Shown here one piece after another: positions 1 through 11,692 of a stretch of 64,000 bases of DNA; positions within the stretch are counted from its first letter, which is position 1, and each line of letters opens with the position of its first letter. The stretch comes from Pleurotus ostreatus/Saccharomyces cerevisiae fusant. Its lineage: Eukaryota > Opisthokonta. The DNA lies in contig JAMQCK010000103.1 of NCBI GenBank assembly GCA_024196135.1, positions 1 to 64,000 of the forward strand, written 5' to 3'. Below the pieces are notes generated by a model. That model was not told the origin of the DNA. It did not search any database and was given only the letters and a program-made list of their open reading frames with translations. A program made the translations under genes and the position numbers.

Positions 1-758
1 ATCGGGATCTGGCGGTCGGGCGCGCAGGTGTCCGGCCGCGTGCCCGGGTAGAGCGCGGGCGAGGACATGGCGAAGGCGGCGATGCGCGCGGTCGCCTCGG
101 GCGTGCACGCGAGGAGGTTGACGAAGCCGCCGCCGTTGGACTTGCCGGACGCGTAGATGCGCGACGAGTCCACGCAGAGGTTCGCCTCGAGGTCGTCGAG
201 GATCTGCATCGTGAACTCGATCTGGAGCGGGCGTTAGCGCAGGGCGAGGGGGGCTAGCGTGACACGCACGTCGTGGGGCTCGGCAGCGGCGTAGGGTGCG
301 CCCTGCCAGCTGGCCTTGGCATCGGAGCCATCGCCCTTGCGGCCAACGCCAATGGATGCCTGCGGGTACACCGCGATGATGCCCTTGCCGTTGATGCGCA
401 CGTCGCTGTGTGATAGCTCCGTGGCGGTCTCCTGGTGCTTCGAGGTGCCGCCGTTCCCGTGGAAGGAGAGCACGACGGCGTGGCCGCCCTCCGCAGGGTA
501 GTCCTCGGGAAGGTGCACGCGGTACTGGCGGTCGGCACCGGCGACGTTGAGCGTGCGGATAGCGCGGTGGTGAGGGCCGAAGCCCCAGTCGGGGAGATCA
601 GAGGAGCACTGGGCGCGGCGGCCCAGGCGTCGGTGGGAGGCAGCGTTGGGGCGCGCTGCAGCGATCGGACGAGCAGAGGTGGTCGAGGAGCTCATGATGA
701 TGATGGCAAGAAGCTGGAGGAGGAAGAATGCCGTGGCGCGTAGCGTGAAGGTAGTCAT
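1..758 (-). CDS. Secreted CE1-like esterase (feruloyl esterase / PHB-depolymerase type), 3' end cut off
   Basis: Probably a secreted serine hydrolase acting on ester bonds in plant cell wall or polyester material. Exons 270-758 and <1-221 flank a 48-nt GTGCGT...CAG intron. The N-terminus carries a hydrophobic signal-like segment (FFLLQLLAIIIM). A beta-strand plus oxyanion region reads VVLSFHGNGG, and exon 2 gives ASGKSNGGGF, the Gly-x-Ser-x-Gly nucleophile elbow with the GKSNGG form common in CE1/PHB esterases. The catalytic Asp and His would lie beyond the window edge. The ATG at 758 is the first Met and precedes the signal segment. Feruloyl esterase, acetylxylan esterase and PHB depolymerase cannot be separated from this fragment. 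Confidence 0.85.
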
Positions 759-2306
759 CTTGGCGCGTGATTGCGGAGCGGTCCGTTCGTAAGGGAGTGT
801 CGGGTGCGAGTAATAGACTCGAGGGGTGGGTAGAGCGGTACGCGTCCACGAAACGAATGTAAGGGAGCAAGGGAGCGAAGGGGGAGGGCGCAGGCTCTAC
901 CGGGAGCGAGCTATCTTAAGGGAAAGGAGGGAAACGCGGGGCGCGACGTGGTGGGAAGCAAGGGGAAAAAATCCTACCAGCGGCCGCCCGAGTTCTTATG
1001 GCTCTGGTGGCGGACCTGATGGATCTTCGCTGGTCGCCCTCGTGTAACCGGATGTGCCGAACATGCAAAAATTGATGAAAACGCGCGACGTTTAGCCGCT
1101 CTCTCGTCGTTCTGAGCCGCCCCAGAGCCGCCCGGCGTTGGAAGCCTGAGGAATCTGGGCTGGTGGGCGGATCCGTCTCAGGTCTTGGCACGGCGCGCTG
1201 GAAACGGCGGAAGGACAAAGGGATCCGATTGGAAGGCACAAGCGAGGCGGAGATACTGCATTGTGGCAGTGTACAATGATACCGACGTCGAGGCGGGTTG
1301 TCAGGCACCCGAGGCCGAGAGTTACACGTGGGGGGCGGGGTTCAGCGTCCAATTGAGGCGCAGACGACCGGGAGGGGGAAGGGAGGAGACGAGAAAGAGA
1401 AGAGATAGAGGAGACGAAGAAGGGGAGACTCAGCTGGCGAAGGTGGGCCAACGGCCTACTTTTAGAGGCGCACTGTGTCTTCCCGCACGCTGTATCAATG
1501 CGGGCACCTTCGTGGTCGGGAAGGAAAGCTGATTCGGCAAAAGCGAATTGACAGGTTCAGACGGCGTCTGAGTTCACACAAGCAACAGATAGCCGCTCGA
1601 AGTGGACATGGTCATAAGCGCGCTGACCTCGAGCCTTCTGCCCTGAAGGCGGCAGATTAGCCAGAGAGCTGAAGAGAAGTTCTCACCAAGTCCACTTCGA
1701 CAAAATGATTTCGGGCGAGCAGGGAACGCCAAGCTGATGATGCGTCGATAAGTCTCTCGTTGACGGCACATTGCGAGAAGATGAGATCAGCAAATAGTGA
1801 GTGGAGTACTTTGGAAAGCGGCAACTCTGCGCAAGATGGTGGTCTCGTTCAAGAACAATGTATACAGTCCGCGAGACAGCGACATGGATGCCGAAGAAGA
1901 AACTCGGCGTGTCCGGACCGAGAATTGCGTTCAGAACACATCTTGTTTTCGAACCGTCACAGACGGCGGCGTATAACGATCCTACGCCCCGTTGACCACT
2001 TCTCGCCGCTCATTCGGGCTTCGGCGCTGTAGTCAAGCAAAAGCATAATGTGATCGCCTCAAAATCCATCTCGCATACATCGCACAAAGCATCACCCTTC
2101 AGCGCCTTGTTCAAACCCTCCACTGGTCAATTCCCCTCCAAACGACCCATCCACACATCCACCCCCTTCGCAAGTCGAATGACTTCTCCTTCTTAGTACT
2201 CGATCCCAAGCCTCCGTTCAGGCCAACACGCGATGCATCCTATAGCCCCTAGCAGTTTCGTGAGCAAAGCGCGTTGCGTGACGTTTGTCACATAACCATC
2301 ACACAG
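759..2306. other. Intergenic, no supported gene
   Basis: About 1.5 kb upstream of the esterase. Several ORFs of 60-130 codons overlap on both strands, but none has family motifs, a convincing start or plausible splice structure. Base composition drops in GC towards the right-hand end. I see no RNA gene or clear repeat. Confidence 0.5.
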
Positions 2307-3293
2307 CTATCGACCATCGTTCGAACCCTGTTCGCTCCCGGTCCGCTTCCGCTTCCCGAGTGCTTTCTGAGATGGACCAGGATGGCTAGAATCCCTGATG
2401 CTTGCTGTGGGCAGTGTTTGCTCTGCGAATTTCTCTGTGGCTTTCTGCAGACAAAATGATTGGTCAGTCTTTGCATACAACTTTGCTTCTGCACTCACGA
2501 TATTCATATTTGGTATACCAGGGCCATCTTCTGGCAAAGGAGACCCCAAAGATGTCCTTCCACTGCTCCCTTCATCCTCCACACCCAGACCAGCCTGAGT
2601 AAGAGCTTCAAGAAAGGCCTGCCTAGGTGGTGGGGCCTGTATAGCATACGGAGCAGGACCGGAAGATGTACCAGCCTCCGCAGATGTGCTCTGCTGCTCC
2701 TGAGTCTTCCACAGATGCAGAGCTACCTGTGCCTGGGCAGCAGCAATAGCTTTGGGACCTGCAGGCCCCCTGCGCTTCTGAACATCCTCCAGAAGAGGGC
2801 AATCAGGAGGTGCATGCTCTTCTGCAGGTGCTAGTGCTGGTATAGGAGGTTTCTGAGTTCCATGTCCCTTGCCAGAGGCACAGGGCTTGGGTAGAGGCGT
2901 AGGATGTATGTCTGCAGGAGGTAGAGGTGCTGCATTGCTGGTACGGGCAGCATTGTAGGCATCTGGGAGGGATAGGTGATAATGAGCAGTTTTCTTGGTT
3001 GCCTGGTTTGGCGTAGATGTAGAGGAGAGTCCAGAAGTGTTGGTTGGATTGGGCTGGATGTCCTTCAGGGGGAGGGGGGTCTGCCGAGTTGTGGATGGCC
3101 ACGAGGGCCCCTGAGCAGGATGGCGGAAGGTGATCGGGAGGCTAGATGTTGGTATTGGAACAGGCATTGAAGCGACTGGAGAGCAGGGAGGACAGCAATG
3201 TGAAAAGCGAGGCAGACAGCAAGAGAACAGGATGTCAGATAGTGAAGAAAGTCCTGGTTGTGGTGGGCAAAGGGTTACAGGCTGTAGGCGCAC
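2307..3293 (-). CDS. Hypothetical proline-rich ORF, doubtful gene
   Basis: A single uninterrupted 328-codon ORF in a region visibly lower in GC than the neighbouring genes. The product is Pro/Ser/Thr-rich and low-complexity, with a short helical, Ala/Gln-rich stretch (PKAIAAAQAQVALHLW) in the middle and a basic tail (KALGKRKRT). No domain is recognised. Absence of introns, odd composition and position in a gene-poor gap suggest either a transposon-derived ORF (for example the structural ORF of a retroelement) or chance. There is no clear TATA or CT-rich leader ahead of the ATG. Confidence 0.3.
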   Translation of the reverse strand: MRLQPVTLCPPQPGLSSLSDILFSCCLPRFSHCCPPCSPVASMPVPIPTSSLPITFRHPAQGPSWPSTTRQTPLPLKDIQPNPTNTSGLSSTSTPNQATKKTAHYHLSLPDAYNAARTSNAAPLPPADIHPTPLPKPCASGKGHGTQKPPIPALAPAEEHAPPDCPLLEDVQKRRGPAGPKAIAAAQAQVALHLWKTQEQQSTSAEAGTSSGPAPYAIQAPPPRQAFLEALTQAGLGVEDEGSSGRTSLGSPLPEDGPGIPNMNIVSAEAKLYAKTDQSFCLQKATEKFAEQTLPTASIRDSSHPGPSQKALGKRKRTGSEQGSNDGR

Positions 3294-3818
3294 AGGCAGA
3301 GTCCCGTCAAGGGTTCTGTAAAGGGCTCGACATCAGCATAAGCCAGCCGAGCATGAACGAGGAATACCTAGCAAGCGTGAGGCAGGTGCTGAGCGCAGGA
3401 AGCAGATCGGGTCATTGAGAACGGAAGGTCCAGGCGAAGCGTGGCCGTGCATTGTTGCGCTATCACGACATTTGTTTACACTTGTGGGTTCGTGTGGGTG
3501 TGAAGGTGCGCTGCGCAACTCGACGAAGCAAGCGACGACACGTCCCAACAGCATTTTTCGAAGGCCAGACAGGGATTAAAGCAGGCCACACTTAGGTCTA
3601 GCAAAGCAATACCCTATGTTCCAGATTACAAGCCGTATACAACTGGCTAAGATAAGTCATAACAGATAGTCGTCAGATAGTCGTGCACATATATCACTTG
3701 GGGCGCGGCAAGGGCGCGCTTATTCTTCTCCTTGACAGCAGCGGAAGGGACTACTCCATCGCAGCATGCGCTGCTATAGCAGCGACGTATGTCGCGCCAC
3801 GGGGGCGACACCTCCCGC
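3294..3818. other. Intergenic, nothing recognised
   Basis: About 520 bases between the proline-rich ORF and the 3' end of the next minus-strand gene. Only short overlapping ORFs; composition rises back to the GC-rich norm near 3.75 kb. Confidence 0.45.
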
Positions 3819-4674
3819 TTACTCGGAGGCGGCCTCCTCTTCCTCCTCCTTGCCGTTGTCGGCGTCGGCGGCGCCTTCCTTGTCCGCGTCCTTGCTTCCC
3901 AGCACAGTGGCGTTGAATCTGAAATCGTTCGTCAGCATCCTCCGTCTACTTCGCAGGTCCCCGCCCGCCCACCACTCCTCTAACAGCCAGAACAGAACGG
4001 AACCCCACTCACGTCATCTGCACCTGCACCTTCTCCTTCACGCCCGTCTCCGAGTTCATGATCTCGACCTGGATGCGCTTGTTCCCCTTCCACCCATAGC
4101 TCCCCGTGTTGAACACGGTCGGGACCAGCGTCATCGAGCCCAGGAAGCCCGGGTCCGTCGAGGCGACGCTCACGGTCTCCTCGTCCTTGTCCTTGTTCTT
4201 AGACGACGGCTTGCCCTTGGAGGCGAGCTTGCCACCTGAAGTCGGCTTCTCGGAGATGGCGGGCGGGGTGTGGGTGATGTTGAGGTGGAGGGGCATCGCG
4301 GAGGCCTTGAAGTCGGCGGACTTGGGGGGCTGGGGGAGGGTGTTAGTAATTGTGTGGTGGCGTGCATAGCGCCGAGGCGAGGAAGGTTGGGGGGACGCGG
4401 GGACCGCCGGGCAGTCACGCCAGCGCGGAGATGGGGACGGGGACGGGGGTCGAGGGAAGAGGGGAACGTTCAACATCGACCACGACACTCACCACCTTGC
4501 CGTTCTTCTTCGCCGCGCCCTTCTTCGCGTTCGACGGCGAGTCCTTCGCGTCCGTCTTCGCAGCCTTCGACGCGCGCGACGCGGGGGCCTCAGCAGAGCG
4601 CTTGGTACCTACGACGAGCCACAGTCAGCTCGACCAGCCCCCCTTGCATACCCGCCACCCCACTCACCAGCCAT
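3819..4674 (-). CDS. Small conserved lysine-rich protein of unknown function
   Basis: Four exons (4668-4674, 4493-4608, 4013-4329, 3819-3918) join in frame to 179 residues. Exon 1 is only 7 nt (ATGGCTG). Residues 1-41 are Lys/Ala-rich and look nuclear (KRSAEAPASRASKAAK...). Residues about 42-150 form the only compact part: a beta-rich segment running from PPKSADFKASAMPLHLNIT, through a charged K/S loop, to DPGFLGSMTLVPTVFNTGSY and GWKGNKRIQVEIMNSETG. The tail is acidic (EEEEEAASE). I believe this type is conserved among basidiomycetes but know no function for it. A nuclear or chromatin role is only inferred from charge distribution. Confidence 0.75.
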
Positions 4675-5408
4675 CGTTATACAGAGCAGGGGGATCTAGA
4701 GAGGTCCGTTGGAGTTGGAGTTGGGGTCGAGGTTCGTCAAAGCTTATGATGCACGAGCGTGAAGAGCAAGGGGATAAAACTAGTCTGAGTGGCTCGCAAG
4801 GTCGGTGGTAAGAAGAAACAGGAGTCGATGGCGGTCGAGGGCAAAGGGCTGTTGCAATTTGTACCCTGCCACCGTCGTCGTCAAGGTGCGGGTCCCGTGG
4901 GAGCTGGCGGCGCGTTACCTAGACCATGACGTCACGCGTCGAGGCGCGTTCGACTTTTGTTGAAGGTCGGCTGCGTTCAACAGCGTTGGGGTTGTTTCAA
5001 TAATGGCTTTGTTCTTCCTCCTGAAGCGGAGCATGAGGAATACGGGTATTTCATCAGGGAACTTGCACGGTTCGAAAGCAGGATCTGTATCCAGAAAACA
5101 AGTTCATCGCGTTGACAGACCACCAGGATTTGAAGACGACAAAGCATGGAGAACGAGGCTAGCTATCTAATCGAGGCGATACATAGTGATGTTGTTACAT
5201 AGGAGGACCGAGAGCAGGCATATTCCTAGCTCGCTGGACCCAGCACATATCAAGCCAACAGTGGAGGCGTCTCAGTGATGGTATGCAAGAGCGTATATGT
5301 TGTCGTCGGGCGTGAGCGCAGTCGATGAGAAGGTATGCATGAAGTAGCTGAGGTATGTATCGGTCGGAGTGCAGCTGGCGAGACAGAGTAATCAAGGTCG
5401 CAAGTCGT
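4675..5408. other. Intergenic, no gene seen
   Basis: About 730 bases between the start of the lysine-rich protein and the 3' end of the Aurora kinase gene. Holds the promoter of the former and the 3' UTR of the latter. No motif or long ORF worth calling. Confidence 0.5.
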
Positions 5409-6824
5409 CTACATGCCGAGCTGACTTGGCCGGATCTGGCCCTTTGGACGGTACTTGACGATCCATGGGTGCTTCATGACCTCGGCGAGCGAGATGCGGT
5501 CTTGCGGGTCGTGTCTTAAGAGCTACGCAAAACCATGAGTACGGCGAGCTTCTGAGTTTACGATCATGGCCAAGAAACACACCTTTGAGATAAGGTCTCG
5601 CGCATCAGACGACATATGGTTGGGGAATCTCAGGTCGACGCTGGCAATGCGACGGTATGTATCTGCATACAGCGATGAGACAGGGTTAGAGCTGCGTGGT
5701 AGAACGTGTACTCACTATTGACGCTGTCCCTATCCTCAAATGGCGGGTTGCCGATCAAGAACTCGTACGTTAGGACACCCAGTGCCCAGTGGTCGACGCG
5801 TTCGTTGTGCTCCTTCTGCTCCACCATCTCCGGCGGGAGGTAGTCCAGCGTTCCGCACATGGTCTTTCGCCTGTTACCAGGCGCATGCACGCTCCAGCCA
5901 AAGTCACCAATCTTCAACTCGCCGTTGATACCCAGCAACAGGTTCTCCGGCTTGATGTCCCGGTGGATAACGTGCTTGCCATGCAAGTACGTGAGCGCGT
6001 CCGCCATCTGGTCGATGTACCGCGCCGAGCGCTTCTCCGAAAAGCACCCATGCTTCGAGAGCTGCTTGTACAACTCGCCCTTCCCCGCGAACTCGAGCAT
6101 CAAGAATATCCGCTTCTCGTCGTGGAAGTAGCCGTACAGGCGCAGCACGTTCGGGTGCCGCAGGTTCTGCTGGATCTCGATCTCGCGCCGGATCTGCTTT
6201 TCGACGCGCGACTGCACGATCTCGGACTTGTACAGCGTCTTCAAGGCGAGGATGTACTTGGGCTCCGCCTTCGTGCGAACCATGTACACGCGCCCGAACT
6301 TGCCCTTGCCCAGCGGGCGCCCGATGTCGAAGTCGTGCAGCGTCCACTCGCGCGTCGGGTAGCGCCTGCTGACGGGCGTTAGTATGCGTGCAGGTAAACA
6401 GCTGGTTGGACACGCACTTTGCCACGCTCGAATCGAGGGCGAGCTGCTTCGCGGCGTCGCCGTACACCTGCTCCCCGCGCTCCTCGTTCTCCTTCTCCAG
6501 CCCCCCATCGTACTTGCCGATGTCGATCGGCTTCTCTGGCGGTGCGGGCGACGCCTTCTTGTGCGGGGCCGCCTCGGAGGCGTGTGTCTGGTTCGCCTCG
6601 TTCATCTGTTTCCGCAAGGAGGACGAGGGCGCAAGCTTCGAGGTCCCATTGGGGTTCACTGGCGCGGCAAATTTCGACAGCAATTTCGTCACCTTCTCCT
6701 GCGAAGGCTGCTTGGAGTGTCCGGGGCGCACAGGGTTCGCCGAGGATGATGATGCGGTGGCGGGCTTCTTGGACGAGATCTCAAGCGCCGCTATTTGGCG
6801 TGTCACTGCTCCGATTGTGGCCAT
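5409..6824 (-). CDS. Aurora-type mitotic serine/threonine kinase
   Basis: Mitotic kinase of the chromosomal passenger complex (Ipl1/Ark1 family). Exons 6418-6824, 5716-6365, 5583-5662 and 5409-5522 give 416 residues. Residues 1-140 are a disordered Ser/Ala/Lys-rich extension. The kinase domain begins near residue 148 with GKGKFGRVY, the ATP lysine is K178 (ILALK), the catalytic loop is HRDIKPEN at about 270-277 and DFG is at 290-292. The sequence DFGWSVHAP followed by [16 protein letters not shown] is diagnostic of Aurora kinases; T304 matches the T-loop autophosphorylation site. The last exon encodes the kinase C-lobe end (KHPWIVKY). One Aurora per genome is usual in fungi, so this is probably the essential copy. 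Confidence 0.95.
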
Positions 6825-7302
6825 CGCTGCGGTCAGAGGGGCTTCGAGGGATGGCGCTCGACGGTCGGCGTGATGGTCCGGAGCAGGTTCGACGATGCCA
6901 ACGTCGGTTTACGTTGCGTAATCACGTGGGCGCGTGGCGTGCCATTGTGGCGGTGCTCGTTCGGCAGTTTGCGCGTTGAACTTGGCTCTCGCCGTCACCC
7001 GGGCCTGTATATCATCCAGTCAAGGCAAACGGCAAAGTATCCACATCTATAGAGCCTTTTCCGCACGCACCGGGATGCCCTTGTGCTGTCTATAGCACAA
7101 TCCCCGACGGGGCAGCCAACCACGTTCTGCCGATCTGCTCCTTCCCCGCCACAATCGGGCTTTCCCTCGAGCTCGCCATCTTTGGATCTGGGCATATTTT
7201 GGTTCTTCCCCTGATATTACACATCTCTCAATGCAAAGTGTAATCTCGCATTAGGTGTTCAACGTTCGACTTAAATGGCAGGACCCACTCACTCGCCCAG
7301 GC

Positions 7303-7310
7303 CATAAAAG
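7303..7310 (+). promoter_or_regulatory. TATA-like box of the OYE gene in a divergent intergenic region
   Basis: CATAAAAG lies 88 nt upstream of the OYE start codon and is followed by a pyrimidine-rich leader. The whole 6825-7397 gap is the shared upstream region of the Aurora (minus) and OYE (plus) genes; nothing else is seen in it. Confidence 0.5.
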
Positions 7311-7397
7311 CCAAGTAGGAAGCCATGCTAGAACATCCACTGCACCTCCCTTCTCCACAGCTCCTTAACTCTCCGAGTATCAACTACCCTATCCGCG

Positions 7398-8748
7398 ATG
7401 ACCACTCCCAAGCTCTTCCAGCCTATCAAGGTCGGCAACCTTACCCTGCAGCATCGCGTCGTTCTGGCGCCTATGAGTCGCCTGCGCAACACCCCGGACG
7501 GCATACCCCTGCCCATTTCTGCAGAGTACTACTCGCAGCGTGGCAGCACGCCCGGTACCCTCCTCGTCTCGGAGAGCACCCAGATTGCTCCTCCTGCCGG
7601 TGGCATCCCCTGCGTCCCCGGTCTCTGGAACGACGCACAGATTGCGGGTTGGAAGGTGGTGAGTATTTTTTTGATCCTGACCGTCTGAGAATTTTCATGC
7701 TGAATTGCTGGACAGGTCGCCGACGCCGTACACGCGAAGGGCAGCTTCATCTTCACCCAAATTTGGGCCGCCGGCCGCGGAGCCCTGCCCTCCATCCTCA
7801 ATATGGGCGGCTTTGAGTACGTCGCCGCCTCCGCCATCAAGGCCAACCCAGACGATCCGGAGACCCCACGCGAGATCACCAAGGACGAGATCAAGCAGTA
7901 TATCGAGTGGTTCGCGCAGGCTGCAGCCAACGCCATCAAGGCCGGCCTCGACGGCGTGGAGATCCACTGCGCGAATGGGTTTTTGATTGACGAGGTAGGC
8001 TGGCTGACAGTCATAATAGAGGATGATGTTGCCGATGCACTCTTGCTTCCAGTTCCTTCAAGACGTCTCGAACAACCGCACGGACGAGTATGGTGGCAGC
8101 ATCGAGAACCGGTCCCGCTTCGGCCTCGAGGTCATCGACGCGGTTGTCAAGACCATCGGCGCCGAGCGCACCGCCATCCGCCTCAGCCCCTGGGACACTG
8201 GAAAGGGTACGCTTCCCCCTTCCCACCTATCACCTTACCCCAACTCACCCCACCCCCCAGGCATGGGCATGAAGGACCCCGTCCCCCAATTCCGCCACTT
8301 CGTCTCCCAGATCGCCGCCACCCACCCCACCCTTGCCTACATCCACGTCGTCGAGCCGCGCGTGAACGGAGTCATGACGCTCCCGCCCGAGGACTTCGAC
8401 CCCACGCGCTCGAACGACTTCATCCGCGCGGTGTGGGCGCCGCGCCCGCTGATCAGCTGCGGCGCGTACTCGCAGGAGCTCGCGGTGCAGGTGGCGGAGA
8501 CAAAGGGGGACCTGATTGCGGTGGGGAGGTATTTTGTGTCGAATGTGGGTGTTTCTGATTTGGTTTTGTTGCGGGATGATTGACTAACGACGATCATCTA
8601 GCCCGACCTGGTGGAGCGCTGGAAACACGACTGGGAGTTGACGCCGTACAACCGCGATCTGTTCTATGTTCCAGGCGAGCCGAAGGGGTATATCGACTAC
8701 CCCTTCGTCACGGAGGAGCAGAAGAAGAAGGGCCCTGTTCAGGGTTGA
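7398..8748 (+). CDS. NADH:flavin oxidoreductase, old yellow enzyme family
   Basis: FMN-dependent ene-reductase reducing activated C=C bonds with NAD(P)H. Exons 7398-7658, 7716-7994, 8053-8206, 8261-8544 and 8602-8748 give 374 residues, normal for the family. The TIM barrel opens with [25 protein letters not shown] (FMN contact region). The substrate-binding pair is in [16 protein letters not shown] (H-x-x-N), followed by [17 protein letters not shown], the classic OYE signature. The C-terminal phosphate-binding part is [16 protein letters not shown]. No targeting signal is seen, so cytosolic. It converges on the M64 gene with only 85 nt between stops. Natural substrate is unknown; roles in oxylipin, quinone or terpenoid reduction are all possible. 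Confidence 0.93.
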
Positions 8749-8833
8749 TCATGTCAACCTGATTATAATCCACATTTGCTAGAATCCATAGAACACCTGT
8801 AAACCAACGTATCGACTGTACCTGAATTATTGC

Positions 8834-10917
8834 TCAACACTCCTTCGTCGTATAACTCGCGCTCGTCTTCAGCCTCCCATCAACATCCTTCCGCACCTCC
8901 TCTGTCCAGAACGACACCTGCACATCGTATGTCTCCCCCGCCCCGACGCCAATCGTCGTCAGGTTCGCCAAGTCCTGCTGCTCCTCACCGTCCTTGAGCC
9001 ACGCGATCGTGTACGCTTCCTGAATGCCAGCATCGCCTTCGCGGAACTGGCCCACAGGGACGAGTTGTAGTGTAAGCGTATGATCAGCTTCAGCGGCGAG
9101 CGCATGGCTTTCGGCGCCGCAGCTCTCCTCAAAGCCATCGATGAGGTCGACGTCCTTGAGCAGCGTTAGCCAGAGGCCTTCGAGGCAGACCTTGCAGAAG
9201 CTGGAGGCGGTGACGAGACGCATGAGGCAGTCTTCGTTCGTGGGGCGGTAGGTCGTGATGTTCGTCTCGGAATACCTGCACGCATCAAGTCAGCCAAATT
9301 CCTCTCCAAAAGCGAAGAGGGCATCTACGTCGGATAAATGCTAATCGTCCCCGGCGTCATATCGAACCTATCCGCCCGTCAGTCAACATTCTCACTCAGT
9401 ATGAAATCATCCCCACTCACTCTTCATCATCCCCATACTCAATCATCTCCGCATTACACAACTGCGCCGCCCCCTCCCTCTCCCCATTCACCAGCTCAAA
9501 CACCAGCTCATGACTCCCAGCCGCCAACCCCTCTCCCACTAGAAAATCATAATGCCACCGGTCCATTCCAATGCCCTCCTTTGGCTCCCAGCCCAGATCC
9601 CGCCCGTCGATCCGCACTTTCACGTCGCCCTTCTCCGGTAACCCCGACAACGAGAAGCGAACGAGGTACTTGGAGTAGGTGCCTGCTGAGTCGAAGGTGA
9701 CGGACCACGGCGTGGTGGTGTTCAGGAGAGTCCACGGGTAGGTCTGCATGGGCATGACGGAGCGCTCGATGCGCGGGGTGGTGGCGCGCTCGTTGCGCGA
9801 GGCAGTAGACTGCTTGGAGCGCGTGGCAGGTGTGGTGAGCCAGTGCGTCCAGCCGATAGACTCGGCGTCGTCGGCGGCGTTGACGCCGAAGTAGGCGAAG
9901 CCGCCGTCGTATTCTTCGCCGACGGGGATGATGGAGTGGCCGAGTTCGTGGCGGAGGATAAGGGGGCCGTTGGCAACGGAGTTGGTGATCACGCTAAGTA
10001 GGTAAAGTGAGTCTCAAGGACGCGGTGCGGGAGTTCAGACGTACGTGAAGCGACCTCCGAGGCCTGGCGGATGTCAAAGATGTACCACACAGACTTAAAA
10101 AGCTCAGACGTACCGCCGTATAAGGGGCTGTTGCCTGGGGTAAAAAAAAAACATAGTCAGTCTACTTTGCCGAGAAAAGATGTGGATGAAGAGTCTCACC
10201 GAGCAGGATGGGATAATCGCACTGGCTTCCCAGAGATTTGCACGCAGCGTCTGCGACCTCTGGCTTGCCATAGTAGACAGCGCGCAACTCAGTTCCGTTG
10301 CGGTACAAGCCAAAAGGTGTACTGGTCAAGTTAGCAACGTTCGACGTCCTCCGAACCGACCACCTACTCTTTCAGGACTCCATCCTGCCCAAGTCCGCTC
10401 TGCGAACAGCATTCATGGACGGGGACATTGAAAGCGACGACAAGCACACCTCGCCACTGGGCGAAAACGCTGCCCAGATATTCAATAGCGGCTTGACCGT
10501 ATTGAAGGTCTGATTTCCCGTGATCTCGAGAGCGAGGGCATACGCATCGTTGATGAAGCGCTGCTTCTCCTCCTGGACGTCTGTCGCATTGTAAGATCGC
10601 AAGGAAAGCGAACTAGCTAAAGCTCTCCATACAGCCATCGGAGAAGAAAACCATGTCCACGCGATTGTCAGACGAGCCATATACCATCAGAGGTTCGACC
10701 TCCAAAGGCGGAGGCTCGATGCCGGATGAGGCATGAGGCAGAAGAGGCTGCTGCTGATAGCTCGCAAAGACCTGCTGCTGAGCGTACTCATCGCGTGCTA
10801 AGAGTCTCCGGTGAGCTGAGACATCATGGGAAGACCTCCAAGCCTACCATGAAGACCGTGCGCCGCGCCTGTCATGAACAATGAGGCGAAAAGGAGCAAG
10901 ACTTTCGAGCTTGCCAT
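8834..10917 (-). CDS. Secreted M64-type metallopeptidase, copy 1
   Basis: Predicted secreted zinc peptidase of the IgA-peptidase (M64) family. Ten exons close in frame to 537 residues: 10848-10917, 10633-10797, 10450-10580, 10368-10399, 10200-10321, 10114-10134, 10045-10063, 9421-9993, 9329-9367, 8834-9275. The start MASSKVLLLFASLFMTGAAHG is a signal peptide. Residues about 70-85 give NRVDMVFFSDGY, the family's N-terminal motif. Zinc site: LILRHELGHSIIPVGEEYDGG (HExxH plus downstream Glu/Asp). A beta-rich C-terminal domain contains TYRPTNEDCLMRL. Exons 4, 6 and 7 are microexons of 32, 21 and 19 nt. A close paralogue sits at 24.4-27.1 kb in the same orientation. The natural substrate is unknown. 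Confidence 0.88.
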
Positions 10918-11621
10918 CGTCGTTCAGCTGGACGATGGTCGAAAAGAAGAGGATACAATGCGGCCTTTGAGATATGATAAGACGCGAAGGAAGCGTGTGA
11001 CGCCGCTGTATGCACCCAGCGAAAGCCGACAAGCCTGAGATAGGAACAGCGGGTTATCGCCTCGATGATGGTCAACAAGGTCCGACGCAGACCTACGACT
11101 TTGAGGACCTTCCGCGCTACCCCTCAATCGTACGAAGCAGAGAGATTTGTGGACGAGGAAGGCCTGGAATTTGATGCTCGAACAGCCTGCCAGAAACCCC
11201 CTGCACCGTCGTGTCACGGTTCAAGTCAAGGAACTTGCACGTGTGCCATCCCCGAAGTCCGAGGACCGACGCCCCGCTCGGCCCGGATGCCTCGGCCTCG
11301 GCAATCCCCGGGCATGGTTGCTTTCTCCCATCGTCTTCAACCAATTGCTCTGCCGCAGAGTGCTATGAGAAAGGACATATCTCTCGAAGATACGTAGCTC
11401 TACCGGAAGTCAACTCAGCTCGTACAGACACCCGCTCTAACAAACCCACGGACTTCGACCAGGGCATTCGAAGTCCATCTCGCGCATGACCCTCTCCGGC
11501 CCGCCTCCATCCAGCTTCGCCCTCACATGCCGTTCCTAAACGCGCGACATGACGCGAATCCTATGTTTCCCCGGGTCATTCACGCGTATTTGTGCTGGGC
11601 GGAGGCTCTTGGCTTCTTGTT

Positions 11622-11629
11622 TATAACTA
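11622..11629 (+). promoter_or_regulatory. TATA box of the GH43 gene
   Basis: TATAACTA starts 71 nt before the chosen ATG. It lies in the 775-nt divergent region between M64 copy 1 and GH43; the remainder (10918-11621) shows no gene. Confidence 0.5.
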
Positions 11630-11692
11630 CCATCTCGCGGCACCGTCTACCTCCCATTGCGTAGTGCTCGACTCTGCAGCGACGCCGGCGAG

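Noticed and set aside
5789..6382. 197-codon plus-strand ORF
   Set aside because: Antisense shadow of the Aurora kinase catalytic exon; Leu/Val/Arg-rich with no domain.
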